Positions 17,119-25,775 of a DNA stretch of 64,000 nt are shown one piece after another (the stretch's first letter is position 1; every line of letters starts with the position of its first letter). The DNA comes from Williamsia soli (GTDB taxonomy: Bacteria; Actinomycetota; Actinomycetes; Mycobacteriales; Mycobacteriaceae), in contig NZ_JAFRDR010000007.1 of NCBI RefSeq assembly GCF_017377795.1, positions 186,001 to 250,000 of the forward strand, given 5' to 3'. The translations under genes and the position numbers were made by a program. The notes under the pieces are model-generated. The model was not told the origin of the DNA and searched no databases. It saw only the letters and a program-made list of their open reading frames with translations.

Positions 17119-18528
17119 TCACTGCACCAGGTAGGGCGACACCGTGCTCCGGTGTTCGTCGATGTCGAGTTTGGCGCCCAGGGCCGGGAACGCGCGCTGG
17201 GGACAGTTGACCCGTTCGCAGACCCGGCAACCGGCACCGATCAGGGTGACGTTTGCCTGCGGACCGATCTCGAGTCCGTCGGAGTAGACCAGTCGCGCGG
17301 CGTGGCGTTGTTCGCAACCCAGCCCGATCGCGAAGGTCTTGCCGGGCTGGCCATACCGCGCGGCGCGGCGCTCGACGGTCCTCGCCACCCACAGGTAGTT
17401 CCGTCCGTCGGGCATCTGCGCGATCTGGGTCTGGATCTTGCCCGGAGACCCGAAGGTCTCGTACACATTCCAGAGCGGGCAGGTGCCGCCGCTGTTGGAA
17501 AAGTGGAAACCGGTGGCGGACTGACGCTTCGACATGTTTCCCGCCCGGTCGACCCGGACGAAGGTGAACGGAACGCCGCGCAGATTGGGGCGCTGGAGCG
17601 TCGACAACCGGTGGCACACCGTCTCATACGAGACCGCGTAGAAAGCGGACAGACGTTCGATGTCGTAGCGGTAATCCTCTGCAGCGCCGTGGAATTGGGC
17701 ATAGGGGAGGACAGCGGCGGCAGCGTAGTAGTTGGCCATACCGAGCAATGCCAGTGCCCGCGCCTCGTCGGTGGTGAAATTGCCTTCGTCGGCCATCTGC
17801 TTCATCAGGTCGCCGCATTCGAGGTAGCCCAATTCGGCGGCGAGTTTGAACACCCGCTGTCCTTGGGAGAGGTGACCGGAGATCTCCAGGCGCCGGGTCT
17901 CCGGGTCGAAGCGGTGCAGCACCGTGTCGCCGAGGTCGACCCGTCGCACGATCTGGACGCCGTGCACGGTCTGGAGCCGGTCGGCGATCTCGCTGCGGAC
18001 GTCACCGGAGTGCATACGCATCCGCGTGGTGAGCTCCTCGGCTGCGGTATCGAGTTCGTGCAGGTAGTTGTGGCGCTGGTAGAAGTAGTCGCGCACCTCC
18101 TCGTGGGGGGCCGAGATCGATCCGCGCATGCTGCCGTCGCCGCGCTCGTCGGTCGCGGCCGCCAGTTGATCGGTGGCGATCCGATATCGGCGGTGCAGGT
18201 TGACCATCGCCTTGGCGAGTTCGGGATGACTGGCGACGAGATCGCTGATCTCTTGCGCGTCAGCGGTGGCATCGACGTCCTCGTCCATGACCACCTCACG
18301 CATCTCGGCGATCAGGCGTGCGTTGTCCTGGGAATCGAAGAACGTGGTGTCCACACCGAACACCTCGCTGATCTTGAGCAGAACCGGCGCGGACAGCGGG
18401 CGGGCGTCGTGCTCGATCTGGTTCAGATACGACGGCGAGATCTCCAGGGACTGGGCCAGCGCCACCTGCGACATACCGCGCTCTGAGCGCAGCTGGCGAA
18501 GGCGCCCGCCGACGTAGGTCTTGGACAT
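17119..18528 (-). CDS. ramB: RamB-family regulator of acetate/glyoxylate metabolism
   Basis: 469 aa with an N-terminal XRE helix-turn-helix (LRQLRSERGMSQVALAQSL, about residues 10-60), a central IrrE/ImmA-like domain whose HExxH site is degenerate (FKLAAELGYLE), and a C-terminal short-chain fatty-acyl regulator domain with Cys-rich GCRVCERVNCPQRAF. This is the RamB architecture; RamB controls isocitrate lyase and acetate genes in Corynebacterium and M. tuberculosis. The ATG lies 6 nt after TACCCT (complement of 18535-18540). It is divergent from a lipoprotein gene and one gene away from aceA, the expected target. Confidence 0.9.
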   Translation of the reverse strand: MSKTYVGGRLRQLRSERGMSQVALAQSLEISPSYLNQIEHDARPLSAPVLLKISEVFGVDTTFFDSQDNARLIAEMREVVMDEDVDATADAQEISDLVASHPELAKAMVNLHRRYRIATDQLAAATDERGDGSMRGSISAPHEEVRDYFYQRHNYLHELDTAAEELTTRMRMHSGDVRSEIADRLQTVHGVQIVRRVDLGDTVLHRFDPETRRLEISGHLSQGQRVFKLAAELGYLECGDLMKQMADEGNFTTDEARALALLGMANYYAAAAVLPYAQFHGAAEDYRYDIERLSAFYAVSYETVCHRLSTLQRPNLRGVPFTFVRVDRAGNMSKRQSATGFHFSNSGGTCPLWNVYETFGSPGKIQTQIAQMPDGRNYLWVARTVERRAARYGQPGKTFAIGLGCEQRHAARLVYSDGLEIGPQANVTLIGAGCRVCERVNCPQRAFPALGAKLDIDEHRSTVSPYLVQ

Positions 18529-18534
18529 TCCTCC

Positions 18535-18564
18535 AGGGTAGGCGGATTGGGCGGTGTCTACGCT
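18535..18564. promoter_or_regulatory. Divergent leaderless promoters of ramB and the lipoprotein gene
   Basis: Minus-strand -10 TACCCT (complement of 18535-18540) is 6 nt from the ramB ATG; plus-strand -10 TACGCT (18559-18564) is 6 nt from the lipoprotein ATG at 18571. Only 42 nt separate the two start codons, so each -35 must lie close to or beyond the opposing -10. Confidence 0.5.
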
Positions 18565-18570
18565 GTGGGG

Positions 18571-19287
18571 ATGCTGCGCGAGCGGGTGGGTGTCCCGGTG
18601 ATCATCTTGGCGACCTGTGGCCTGCTGACCAGCGCGTGTGGGGGCGACGCCGATCCGGCGCCGCCGTCGTCGTCGCAGTCGGGAGAGTTCACACCCGCGA
18701 GTGCCCTGTTGCCTGCCCGCGAGTTTCCTGCCGGTTATCAGCGAGCAGAACTCGGTGTCGTCGACCTGCGAGACCAGAATGCGGCTGCCCTGGCGGCGGC
18801 GTCCACCGCGCAGTTCGATCCGCCCCAGTGCCGCCCGACCGCGGACTCGACGCTGAACGAGCAGCTCGATCCCTCGAACGCCGCGGTGACGGCATGGCAG
18901 TCGTCGACGGGCAACAGCATCATCGAGCTGGTCACGACCGTACCGCGAGACATCGACGCCGATATCCGAGCCAATACGGGTGAGTGCGCCCGGGTGACGA
19001 TCACGGTCACGACCGGCAGCACAGCCGGCGCCCGCGTGGTCACCGACAACCAGCGCCTCACCCCGCCGCCGCTGCCGACGTCCCTGTCATTGCTGGTCAA
19101 GTCGGTTGCCACGACCACCTACCCCGGCGGCAAGACCGCGGTGGCCCAGACGCTGGCCGGCTATGCGGTGGTCGACGGGGTCACCGTCCAGCTGGTGGCG
19201 GTCTCGACCCGAGATGGCATGACGGACGCGAAGTTCGCAGAGTTGTTCACTCGCGCAGTGACGCAGGTTGCCGGGGCGGTCGGTTAG
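18571..19287 (+). CDS. Putative lipoprotein of unknown function
   Basis: 238 aa. A hydrophobic signal ends in GLLTSACGGD, a plausible though imperfect lipobox, followed by a Pro/Ser-rich tether (PAPPSSSQSG). The mature part resembles mycobacterial/Gordonia sensor-like or LpqN-like extracellular domains (two alpha-beta halves, TTYPGGKTAVAQTLAGYAVV), but no family can be named safely. The ATG at 18571 follows TACGCT by 6 nt. Earlier in-frame starts (18547) would include the promoter. Divergent from ramB and upstream of the aceA regulatory region. Confidence 0.7.
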   Translation: MLRERVGVPVIILATCGLLTSACGGDADPAPPSSSQSGEFTPASALLPAREFPAGYQRAELGVVDLRDQNAAALAAASTAQFDPPQCRPTADSTLNEQLDPSNAAVTAWQSSTGNSIIELVTTVPRDIDADIRANTGECARVTITVTTGSTAGARVVTDNQRLTPPPLPTSLSLLVKSVATTTYPGGKTAVAQTLAGYAVVDGVTVQLVAVSTRDGMTDAKFAELFTRAVTQVAGAVG

Positions 19288-19442
19288 CGACGCCGCCGTC
19301 CGTTCGGATGGCTCGAGGGCCACCCGCCGGATCTAGCGGATGTGATCGTGGCCACACGAAACGTCGGATCCGCCGAACTCGTCCGCTGATGGTGGCCCCG
19401 CAAGAAGCCAGAACAGCCCCTGTGGGCCGGTCGACAAACATG

Positions 19443-19458
19443 CAGTACGCGCGTACTT
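19443..19458. promoter_or_regulatory. AcnR-like palindromic site upstream of aceA
   Basis: CAGTACGCGCGTACTT contains the perfect palindrome AGTACGCGCGTACT and fits 15 of 16 positions of the corynebacterial AcnR motif CAGNACNNNCGTACTG as I recall it. AcnR represses aconitase; a site at isocitrate lyase would extend the regulon. Binding is inference. Confidence 0.4.
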
Positions 19459-19505
19459 TTTGCGTACTCGTCGGTAAGAAGTTCGGGGCCGTTTTACAGG
19501 CCAAT

Positions 19506-19523
19506 CTTTGCAAACTTCGCAAC
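19506..19523. promoter_or_regulatory. Candidate RamB binding repeat upstream of aceA
   Basis: CTTTGCAAACTTCGCAAC is a tandem pair of CTTYGCAAM. The reverse strand reads GAAGTTTGCAAAG, close to the AAAGTTTGCAAA core reported for RamB sites. The ramB gene is encoded about 1 kb away. Confidence 0.45.
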
Positions 19524-19720
19524 AGGACTATCAAAACTGGCCCGAATTCACACCCGCGACGTGTGGACCTGCGGGTTTGTGTGTGGCACTCTCGGTACAG
19601 GCACCGCCTAGCCGGAGTGAAGAAATTGCTAATTCGCACCGAAATGGCTCGGCCCCGCTTCAGAACCTCGGAAGCAGGGCGGCCACACAGCACAGGCTCA
19701 ACGAATATGGAGCGCTATAT

Positions 19721-21016
19721 ATGAGCACCGTCGGAAAACCACGTACCGCAGCCGAGATCCAGCAGGATTGGGACACCAACCCCCGCTGGAAGGGCATCAC
19801 CCGCGACTACAGCGCAGAGTCGGTCGCCAACCTGCAGGGCAGCGTTGTCGAGGAGCAGACCCTCGCCCGCCGCGGCGCAGAAATCCTCTGGGAGGGCGTC
19901 ACCGCAGGAGACGGCAGCTACATCAACGCACTCGGCGCCCTCACCGGTAACCAGGCCGTGCAGCAGGTCCGCGCCGGACTGAAGGCCGTGTACCTCTCCG
20001 GCTGGCAGGTCGCCGGCGACGCGAACCTCTCGGGTCACACCTACCCGGACCAGTCGCTGTACCCCGCGAACTCGGTTCCGTCGGTGGTCCGTCGCATCAA
20101 CAACGCGCTCCTGCGCGCCGACGAGATCGCCCGCGTCGAGGGTGACGACACCGTCGACAACTGGGTTGTGCCGATCGTGGCCGACGGCGAAGCCGGCTTC
20201 GGTGGCGCCCTGAACGTCTACGAACTGCAGAAGGCGATGATCGCAGCCGGTGCCGCAGGCACCCACTGGGAAGATCAGCTCGCCTCGGAGAAGAAGTGCG
20301 GCCACCTCGGTGGCAAGGTGCTCATCCCCACCCAGCAGCACATCCGCACCCTGAGCTCGGCTCGCCTGGCTGCCGACGTCGCAAATGTGCCGACCGTCGT
20401 CATCGCCCGTACCGACGCCGAGGCCGCCACCCTGATCACCTCCGACGTCGACGACCGTGACAAGAAGTTCGTCACCGGTGAGCGCACCGCAGAGGGCTAC
20501 TACCACGTCAAGAACGGCATCGAGCCGTGCATCGAGCGCGCCAAGTCCTACGCGCCGTACGCCGACATGATCTGGATGGAGACCGGTACCCCCGACCTCG
20601 AGCTCGCCCGCAAGTTCGCCGAGTCCGTCAAGAGCGAGTTCCCGGACCAGCTGCTGTCGTACAACTGCAGCCCGTCGTTCAACTGGAGCAAGCACCTCGA
20701 CGACTCCACCATCGCGAAGTTCCAGAACGAGCTCGGCGCAATGGGATTCACCTTCCAGTTCATCACCCTGGCCGGATTCCACTCGCTCAACTACGGCATG
20801 TTCGACCTCGCCTACGGCTACGCCCGCGAGCAGATGACGGCATTCGTCGACCTGCAGAACCGCGAGTTCAAGGCAGCCGACGAGCGTGGCTTCACCGCCG
20901 TCAAGCACCAGCGTGAGGTCGGCGCAGGTTACTTCGACAACATCGCCACCACGGTCGACCCGACCAGCAGCACGACTGCACTGGCCGGCAGCACCGAAGA
21001 GGGCCAATTCCACTGA
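19721..21016 (+). CDS. aceA: Isocitrate lyase
   Basis: 431-aa ICL1-type isocitrate lyase, which cleaves isocitrate to glyoxylate and succinate in the glyoxylate shunt and in mycobacteria also acts in the methylcitrate cycle. The catalytic loop is [10 protein letters not shown] with C193; the metal/substrate segments [11 protein letters not shown] and [13 protein letters not shown] are intact. Length and sequence match short mycobacterial Icl1. The ATG at 19721 has GGAG 8 nt upstream. RamB- and AcnR-like sites lie upstream, and fadB2 follows, as in M. tuberculosis. Tandem hairpin repeats follow the stop. Confidence 0.97.
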   Translation: MSTVGKPRTAAEIQQDWDTNPRWKGITRDYSAESVANLQGSVVEEQTLARRGAEILWEGVTAGDGSYINALGALTGNQAVQQVRAGLKAVYLSGWQVAGDANLSGHTYPDQSLYPANSVPSVVRRINNALLRADEIARVEGDDTVDNWVVPIVADGEAGFGGALNVYELQKAMIAAGAAGTHWEDQLASEKKCGHLGGKVLIPTQQHIRTLSSARLAADVANVPTVVIARTDAEAATLITSDVDDRDKKFVTGERTAEGYYHVKNGIEPCIERAKSYAPYADMIWMETGTPDLELARKFAESVKSEFPDQLLSYNCSPSFNWSKHLDDSTIAKFQNELGAMGFTFQFITLAGFHSLNYGMFDLAYGYAREQMTAFVDLQNREFKAADERGFTAVKHQREVGAGYFDNIATTVDPTSSTTALAGSTEEGQFH

Positions 21017-21017
21017 G

Positions 21018-21136
21018 CCGCCACCCCGGGACTCTAACGAACTAGTCAGGCGGCTCGCGACTACCGTTGCGGGCTAACCCGCCACTCCGGGACTTAAGCG
21101 AACCAGTCAGGCGGTCCGCAGCCACCGCTGCGGGCC
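21018..21136 (+). repeat. Two tandem 58-bp imperfect repeats with hairpins after aceA
   Basis: Copy 1 at 21018-21075 and copy 2 at 21079-21136 (period 61) share CCGCCAC-CCGGGACT, GTCAGGCGG and a 3' stem-loop. The copy 2 stem CCGCAGC-cacc-GCTGCGG is perfect and is followed by a GGTTTTT tract at 21142-21150; copy 1 has the weaker CGCGAC-tacc-GTTGCG. The last copy looks like the aceA terminator, and the duplication makes a double terminator or attenuator before fadB2. Confidence 0.7.
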
Positions 21137-21253
21137 GTCTGCTGGTTTTTCGGTGAGCTTTGGGCGTACCCCACAAGGGTTACCCTCTTCTCACCCTTGG
21201 TGCTGGTTCCTCTTTGTTCAAAGATGTTGTGCTCGTTGTTTTAGGAGCTTGTT

Positions 21254-22147
21254 GTGAGCGAGAAGATTTCACGGGTCGGCATAATCGGTGCCGGTCAGAT
21301 GGGCGCAGGCATCGCCGAAGTCTGTGCCCGGGCGCACGCCGACGTGTTGGTGTACGAGACGACCCGTGAGTTGGCAGCCGCTGGACGGTCCCGCATCCTG
21401 CGCTCCCTCGATCGCGGTGTGAGTAGCGGAAAACTCACCGAACGTGAGCGGGAACAGGCATCGTGGCGGCTGCGCTTCACCTCCGATCTGGGCGATTTCG
21501 CTGACCGGCAGATGGTGTGTGAGGCGGTGGTCGAAGACGAGGCCGTCAAGACCGAGATCTTCAAAGAACTCGACAAGGTGGTCACGGACCCCAATGCCGT
21601 GCTCGCTTCCAACACGTCTTCGATCCCGATCATGAAGCTGGGCATGGCAACTGCCAATGCTCATCGGGTGGTCGGGATGCACTTCTTCAACCCGGTGCCG
21701 GTGTTGCCCCTCGTCGAACTGGTCACCACGCTGATGACCTCGGACGACGTCACCACGCGCGCCGAGGCCTTCGCCCGCGACATTCTCGGCAAGCAGGTCG
21801 TCCGATCCTCTGATCGCTCCGGATTTGTGGTCAACGCCTTGTTGGTGCCGTACCTGCTCTCGGCGATCCGCATGGTGGAGAGCGGTTTTGCCACGGTCGA
21901 AGACATCGACAAGGCGATGGTGCTCGGTTGCGCGCACCCCATGGGCCCGCTCAAGCTCAGCGACCTCGTCGGTCTCGACACAGTGAAGGCGATCGCCGAC
22001 AAGATGTACGAAGAGTTCAAGGAACCGCTCTACTCTCCTCCGCCGATACTGCTGCGCATGGTCGAGGCAGGTCGGCTGGGCAAGAAGGCCGGACACGGTT
22101 TTTACGTGTACGCGGACAGCCCGGCGAAGACCGGCGCGGGTAGATAA
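21254..22147 (+). CDS. fadB2: 3-hydroxybutyryl-CoA dehydrogenase
   Basis: 297 aa. The N-terminal NAD-binding fold is VGIIGAGQMGAGIAEV; the catalytic His lies in VVGMHFFNPVPVLPLVE, with Ser in SNTSSIPI and Asn in VVNALLVPYLLSA; the C-terminal dimer domain ends GRLGKKAGHGFYVY. It interconverts 3-hydroxybutyryl-CoA and acetoacetyl-CoA. Position after isocitrate lyase matches M. tuberculosis Rv0468 (fadB2). AGGAG lies 7 nt before the GTG. The MetE-like gene begins 13 nt after its stop, so the two may be co-transcribed. Confidence 0.93.
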   Translation: MSEKISRVGIIGAGQMGAGIAEVCARAHADVLVYETTRELAAAGRSRILRSLDRGVSSGKLTEREREQASWRLRFTSDLGDFADRQMVCEAVVEDEAVKTEIFKELDKVVTDPNAVLASNTSSIPIMKLGMATANAHRVVGMHFFNPVPVLPLVELVTTLMTSDDVTTRAEAFARDILGKQVVRSSDRSGFVVNALLVPYLLSAIRMVESGFATVEDIDKAMVLGCAHPMGPLKLSDLVGLDTVKAIADKMYEEFKEPLYSPPPILLRMVEAGRLGKKAGHGFYVYADSPAKTGAGR

Positions 22148-22160
22148 CCCGGGCGAGACC

Positions 22161-24464
22161 ATGACCGGCCCGCAGGAGAAGATCGAATACGGGTCCTCGA
22201 TCCTGGGGTATCCGCGCATAGGCGCTCGGCGCGAACTCAAACGCGCGCTCGAAAAGTACTGGCATCTCGGTGGTTCGGTCGAAGAGCTGATCACCGTCGG
22301 GCGGCACCTGCAGGACGACATGTGGCAGGAACTCGCCGCGACCGGACTCGAACAGGTGCCGGGCAACACCTTCTCGTTCTACGATCACGTGCTCGACAAC
22401 GCGCTGCTGTTCGGTGCTGTACCGAGGCGATATGCGGCGCTCGAGGCCGAACTCCACCCGTTGGACTTCTACTTCACGTTGGCTCGCGGCAAACCCGATT
22501 TTCCGCCCCTGGAGTTGGTGAAGTTCTTCGGCACCAACTATCACTACCGGCAGCCCGAGATCGACCCGGACACCACCTTCTCACTGCACGCCGAATCATT
22601 GCTGGCCGAGCACGCCAGGGCCAAGCATCAGGGCATCGAGTTGCGGCCGGTGGTCCTCGGCCCGATCTCACTGCTGCTGCTGTCAGCGCCGGCACCTGAT
22701 GCGCCCGAAGGTTTCTCGCCGATCGACAAGATCCACGAGCTGATCGCCGCCTATCTGCAACTGTTCAAGGAACTCGCTGCCCAGGGTGCCACATGCGTCC
22801 AACTCGACGAACCGGCCTTCACCAGCGACCGGACCGACGAGGAACTGGCGCTGCTCGGGACCGTCTATGACTCGCTGGCCGCCGTCAGTCAGCGACCGCG
22901 TCTACTCGTCACCGGCCAGTACGGTGATCTCGGTGCGGCGCTTCCGATTCTGGCCGCAACGAGAATCGAAGCGATCGGTCTTGACCTGGTGTCCGAGCCG
23001 ATCAGCGCGGTGGGTCTGGCGAAAATTCCTGGACTCGATCGCAAGCGTCTGTACGCGGGTGTCATCAACGGACGCAACGTGTGGAAGGCCGACAAGGCGC
23101 GCACGCTCGACTACCTGCTCGCCATCAAGGCCGTCATCCCCGATGTGGTGGTGTCGACGTCCTGCAGCCTGCTCCACGTACCGGTGGACCTGCTGGTCGA
23201 ATACGATATCCCCGGCGACGTCGCCGACAGGCTCGCATTCGCCAAGCAAAAGGTCGGCGAGGTCGTGGCCCTTGCAAAAGCCGTCACCCATGGGGCTCCC
23301 GAACGGTGGTCGGATCGTCCGAAGTCGGTGCACTTCACGTTGAAGCATGATGTGCGTCAACGTGTTTCCGCGATCCGACCGGATCAGCGTGAGCGGCCAC
23401 CGTACGAGGTCAGGCGCAAGGCGCAGCGGCAGGCTTTGAGACTTCCGCCGGTCCCGACCTGCACCCTGGGGTCATTCCCGCAGACCGCGGAGATCCGCCA
23501 GGCCCGGTACGAGTACGGTCAAGGCCGGTTGACCTGGGACGAGTACCGGCAACTGCTGCTCGACGAGATCAAGCGGGTGATCGACCTACAGAACGACATC
23601 GGACTCGACGTCCTGGTGCACGGTGAGATCGAGCGCAATGACATGATCGAGTACTTCGCCGAGCTGATGGAAGGGTACGTCACAACGCATTTCGGCTGGG
23701 TCCAGGTGTACGGATCGCGGTGCGTGCGGCCCCCGATCCTGTACGGCGACGTCAAGCGCACAGGTCCGATGACCGTCGAGTGGATCACTTACGCGCAGTC
23801 GTTGACCGACAAACCGGTGAAGGGCATCCTGACCGGCCCGGTGACCATGTTGGCGAGATCCTTCGTCCGACAGGATCAGCCGCTGCATGAGACAGCCGAA
23901 CAATTGGCATTGGCGGTGCGCGATGAGGTCGCCGATCTGGAGAAGGCAGGCATCAGGATCATCCAGGTCGATGAGCCGGCCATCCGGGAACTGCTGCCAT
24001 TGCGCGAACGGGGCCGGGTCGGGTACCTCGACTGGGCGGTCAACGCATTCAAGCTCGCCGTCGGAGGGGCCAAGGCCCAGACGCAGATTCATACCCACAT
24101 CGGGTACTCGAGCATCGCGTCGGTGGTCGCGGCGTTCGACGCCCTCGATGCCGACGTGACGTCGGTCGTGGCGACCCGCTCCATCGGCTGGGTCCTCGAT
24201 CAGATCGCGAGTTCGGGAACAGCGATCAGGCGTGACGTCGGGCCGGGGGCATATGAGAGTCGTAGTGCGGCGATTCCTGACATCGACGAGATCGATGCGC
24301 GCATCCAGCGTGCCGCCGCCGCGATCGATTCGGATCGGCTGTGGGTCAACCCAGATGGCGGCCTCAAGACCAGGCACTATTGGCAGCTCGAACCGTCGCT
24401 ACGCAACATGGTCGCCGCCGCGCGGCGGCAGCGGCGTCGTCTCGATACCCACCCGCTCAGCTGA
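22161..24464 (+). CDS. MetE-family paralogue lacking zinc and catalytic residues
   Basis: 767 aa, the usual length of cobalamin-independent methionine synthase, with both barrels recognisable (ILGYPRIGARRELKRALE; TCTLGSFPQT; VLVHGEIERNDMIEYF; YGSRCVRPPI). Zinc ligands are lost. Only His646 of HTHIGYS remains; the Cys of HxC is Gly648, the Glu ligand is Val670, and the Cys of VNPDCG is Gly733. The catalytic His of the YDIHS motif is Arg701, and the folate-contacting Trp is Arg566. The fold and the VDEPA segment are kept, so this is probably not a decaying pseudogene but a non-synthase paralogue with an unknown role. It follows fadB2 by 13 nt. No riboswitch precedes it. Confidence 0.85.
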   Translation: MTGPQEKIEYGSSILGYPRIGARRELKRALEKYWHLGGSVEELITVGRHLQDDMWQELAATGLEQVPGNTFSFYDHVLDNALLFGAVPRRYAALEAELHPLDFYFTLARGKPDFPPLELVKFFGTNYHYRQPEIDPDTTFSLHAESLLAEHARAKHQGIELRPVVLGPISLLLLSAPAPDAPEGFSPIDKIHELIAAYLQLFKELAAQGATCVQLDEPAFTSDRTDEELALLGTVYDSLAAVSQRPRLLVTGQYGDLGAALPILAATRIEAIGLDLVSEPISAVGLAKIPGLDRKRLYAGVINGRNVWKADKARTLDYLLAIKAVIPDVVVSTSCSLLHVPVDLLVEYDIPGDVADRLAFAKQKVGEVVALAKAVTHGAPERWSDRPKSVHFTLKHDVRQRVSAIRPDQRERPPYEVRRKAQRQALRLPPVPTCTLGSFPQTAEIRQARYEYGQGRLTWDEYRQLLLDEIKRVIDLQNDIGLDVLVHGEIERNDMIEYFAELMEGYVTTHFGWVQVYGSRCVRPPILYGDVKRTGPMTVEWITYAQSLTDKPVKGILTGPVTMLARSFVRQDQPLHETAEQLALAVRDEVADLEKAGIRIIQVDEPAIRELLPLRERGRVGYLDWAVNAFKLAVGGAKAQTQIHTHIGYSSIASVVAAFDALDADVTSVVATRSIGWVLDQIASSGTAIRRDVGPGAYESRSAAIPDIDEIDARIQRAAAAIDSDRLWVNPDGGLKTRHYWQLEPSLRNMVAAARRQRRRLDTHPLS

Positions 24465-24466
24465 AT

Positions 24467-24526
24467 CGCGCCACCTGCGTGCGTACGCGACAGGTGCAAC
24501 AGGCGCGTATGCATCTAGGTGGCGCG
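24467..24526. terminator. Long-loop inverted repeat between convergent genes
   Basis: CGCGCCACCT at 24467-24476 and AGGTGGCGCG at 24517-24526 are perfect 10-bp arms around 40 nt. They lie between the ends of the MetE-like gene and the monooxygenase-like gene, as expected for a bidirectional terminator. Confidence 0.5.
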
Positions 24527-24542
24527 TATTCGGGATCACCCG

Positions 24543-24866
24543 TCAGTCGATGGTGATCTCACCCATCGCCGACCAGTCGTCGGCGTCGATGGTGTGACTG
24601 ATGATGCGCGGCGTCGACACCAGCGCCTGTGGCATTTCTTCCTGCGTCGCCTTCTTGAAGTGGTCGCTGTTGACGTGCGGGCCTGCCGCATCGTCTTCGA
24701 AGGCCTCGACCAGGACGAACTCGTTGGGGTCGTCGACACTGCGTGACCAGTCGAACCACTTGTTGCCCGGTTCGGCGCGTGTCGCCTGCGTGAAGGGATC
24801 GACGAGATCCAACCATCGATCGGCCCACTCGGGCTTCACCTGGAACTTGACCACGATGAAAATCAC
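24543..24866 (-). CDS. Putative quinol monooxygenase (ABM domain)
   Basis: 107-aa antibiotic biosynthesis monooxygenase (ABM) fold: IFIVVKFQVKPEWADRWLDL, then WFDWSRSVDDPNEFVLVEAF, then HVNSDHFKKAT, matching YgiN/LsrG-like small dimeric proteins. Some act on quinols or signal metabolites; the substrate is unknown. The GTG at 24866 has GGAG 7 nt upstream. An in-frame GTG at 24905 would add a basic, non-conserved leader and is not preferred. Confidence 0.78.
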   Translation of the reverse strand: MIFIVVKFQVKPEWADRWLDLVDPFTQATRAEPGNKWFDWSRSVDDPNEFVLVEAFEDDAAGPHVNSDHFKKATQEEMPQALVSTPRIISHTIDADDWSAMGEITID

Positions 24867-25052
24867 TTCGCTTCTCCATTCTTGTCGTCGCCACTGCACG
24901 CTCACCTGAAATCGTAGTTGCGTGGGCGAACGAGCCTCCGGGCATTGAGGCCAAGAGGGGACTGCCGTCGCAAGATGAGACGGCCGGAGCAGTACAGACG
25001 AATGCCCCCACCGTGTTCGGCAGGGGCATCCGGTGGACAGGTCCGACCAGCG

Positions 25053-25775
25053 TCAGCTGGGCAGTCCCGGGATCAGATTGGCGAGACCGAAGCCACCCAG
25101 TGACCCAAAGGCGCCACCGTCGTCTTCGGCGGCACCGACGGCCTTGAAGTTCGTGGTGCAGCCGTTGAACTGCACATTGTCGATGTTGGCCTTGGTGCCC
25201 TCGGGCCCTTCGACCGAGATGCCGTAGTGGTTGACCTGAGTGTCTGCGCCCGCCGCCTCAGCCAAATCGTCGAGGGTGCCCTTCTCCCCTCGGTCGTATC
25301 CTTCGAGATTGCGGGTTGCCCACCATTGATCGGAGGTAGAGGCGTCTTGGGTGCCGTCACCTGACCACACGAAGGTGGCGAAACCATCCGCGCTCGCGTT
25401 CGCGCCGATGGTGTTAGCGCCGGTGACGCGAACCTGCCAGTTGGCTGGACCGTTGCTTTGGAACTTCAGCGGTCCCGCGACCTCAGAGAGCTTCAGGTCA
25501 CTGACTTCGTGGTAGGAAGCTGCGCGGTTTCTGGGTGCGACGGTGGTGAGTTCGAGCGAACCGTCGCCGTCGACGACCTGAGTCGCAACGTGCTTGCCGG
25601 CCTGATCCGCCTCGTCGCTGAAGGGGTTGCCCCAGCCGTTGGGCTGGTTCAGCGTAGAGATCTGCGCGCAATCCTCCGCCGACAAGGGCGCAGCGGACGC
25701 GACCGCGGGGAAGAACAGAGCTGCTGCGCTGACTGCGGCTACGGCGGTGGTGGTACGGAGAATGGTGCGGTTCAT
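25053..25775 (-). CDS. Secreted protein of unknown function
   Basis: 240 aa with a clear Sec signal peptide (residues 1-28, hydrophobic core AVAAVSAAALFFPAV, cleavage near ASA-AP). The mature domain (LELTTVAPRNRAASYHEV; FVWSGDGTQ) looks like an extracellular beta-rich fold and has two cysteines, early (EDCAQ) and late (NGCTT), that could form a disulfide. No enzyme motif is visible. GGAGG lies upstream of the ATG with a long spacer. The low-GC intergenic region behind it suggests its own regulated promoter. Confidence 0.75.
   Translation of the reverse strand: MNRTILRTTTAVAAVSAAALFFPAVASAAPLSAEDCAQISTLNQPNGWGNPFSDEADQAGKHVATQVVDGDGSLELTTVAPRNRAASYHEVSDLKLSEVAGPLKFQSNGPANWQVRVTGANTIGANASADGFATFVWSGDGTQDASTSDQWWATRNLEGYDRGEKGTLDDLAEAAGADTQVNHYGISVEGPEGTKANIDNVQFNGCTTNFKAVGAAEDDGGAFGSLGGFGLANLIPGLPS

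Larger units (their letters stand above)
19288..19720 (+). promoter_or_regulatory. aceA upstream regulatory region
   Basis: 433 bases without a gene and visibly less GC-rich from about 19435. It contains a 14-bp palindrome at 19444-19457 and a RamB-like repeat at 19506-19523 (separate entries). A second copy of GCGTACT lies at 19462-19468. The frame upstream of the aceA ATG is open but lacks coding bias. GGAG at 19709-19712 is the aceA ribosome site. Confidence 0.6.

Noticed and set aside
19715-21013. 432-codon open frame antisense to isocitrate lyase
   Set aside because: The plus strand is unmistakably AceA; the antisense frame is a high-GC codon artefact.
22100-22160. Cobalamin or SAM riboswitch before the MetE-like gene
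   Set aside because: Only 13 nt separate it from fadB2; there is no room for an aptamer.
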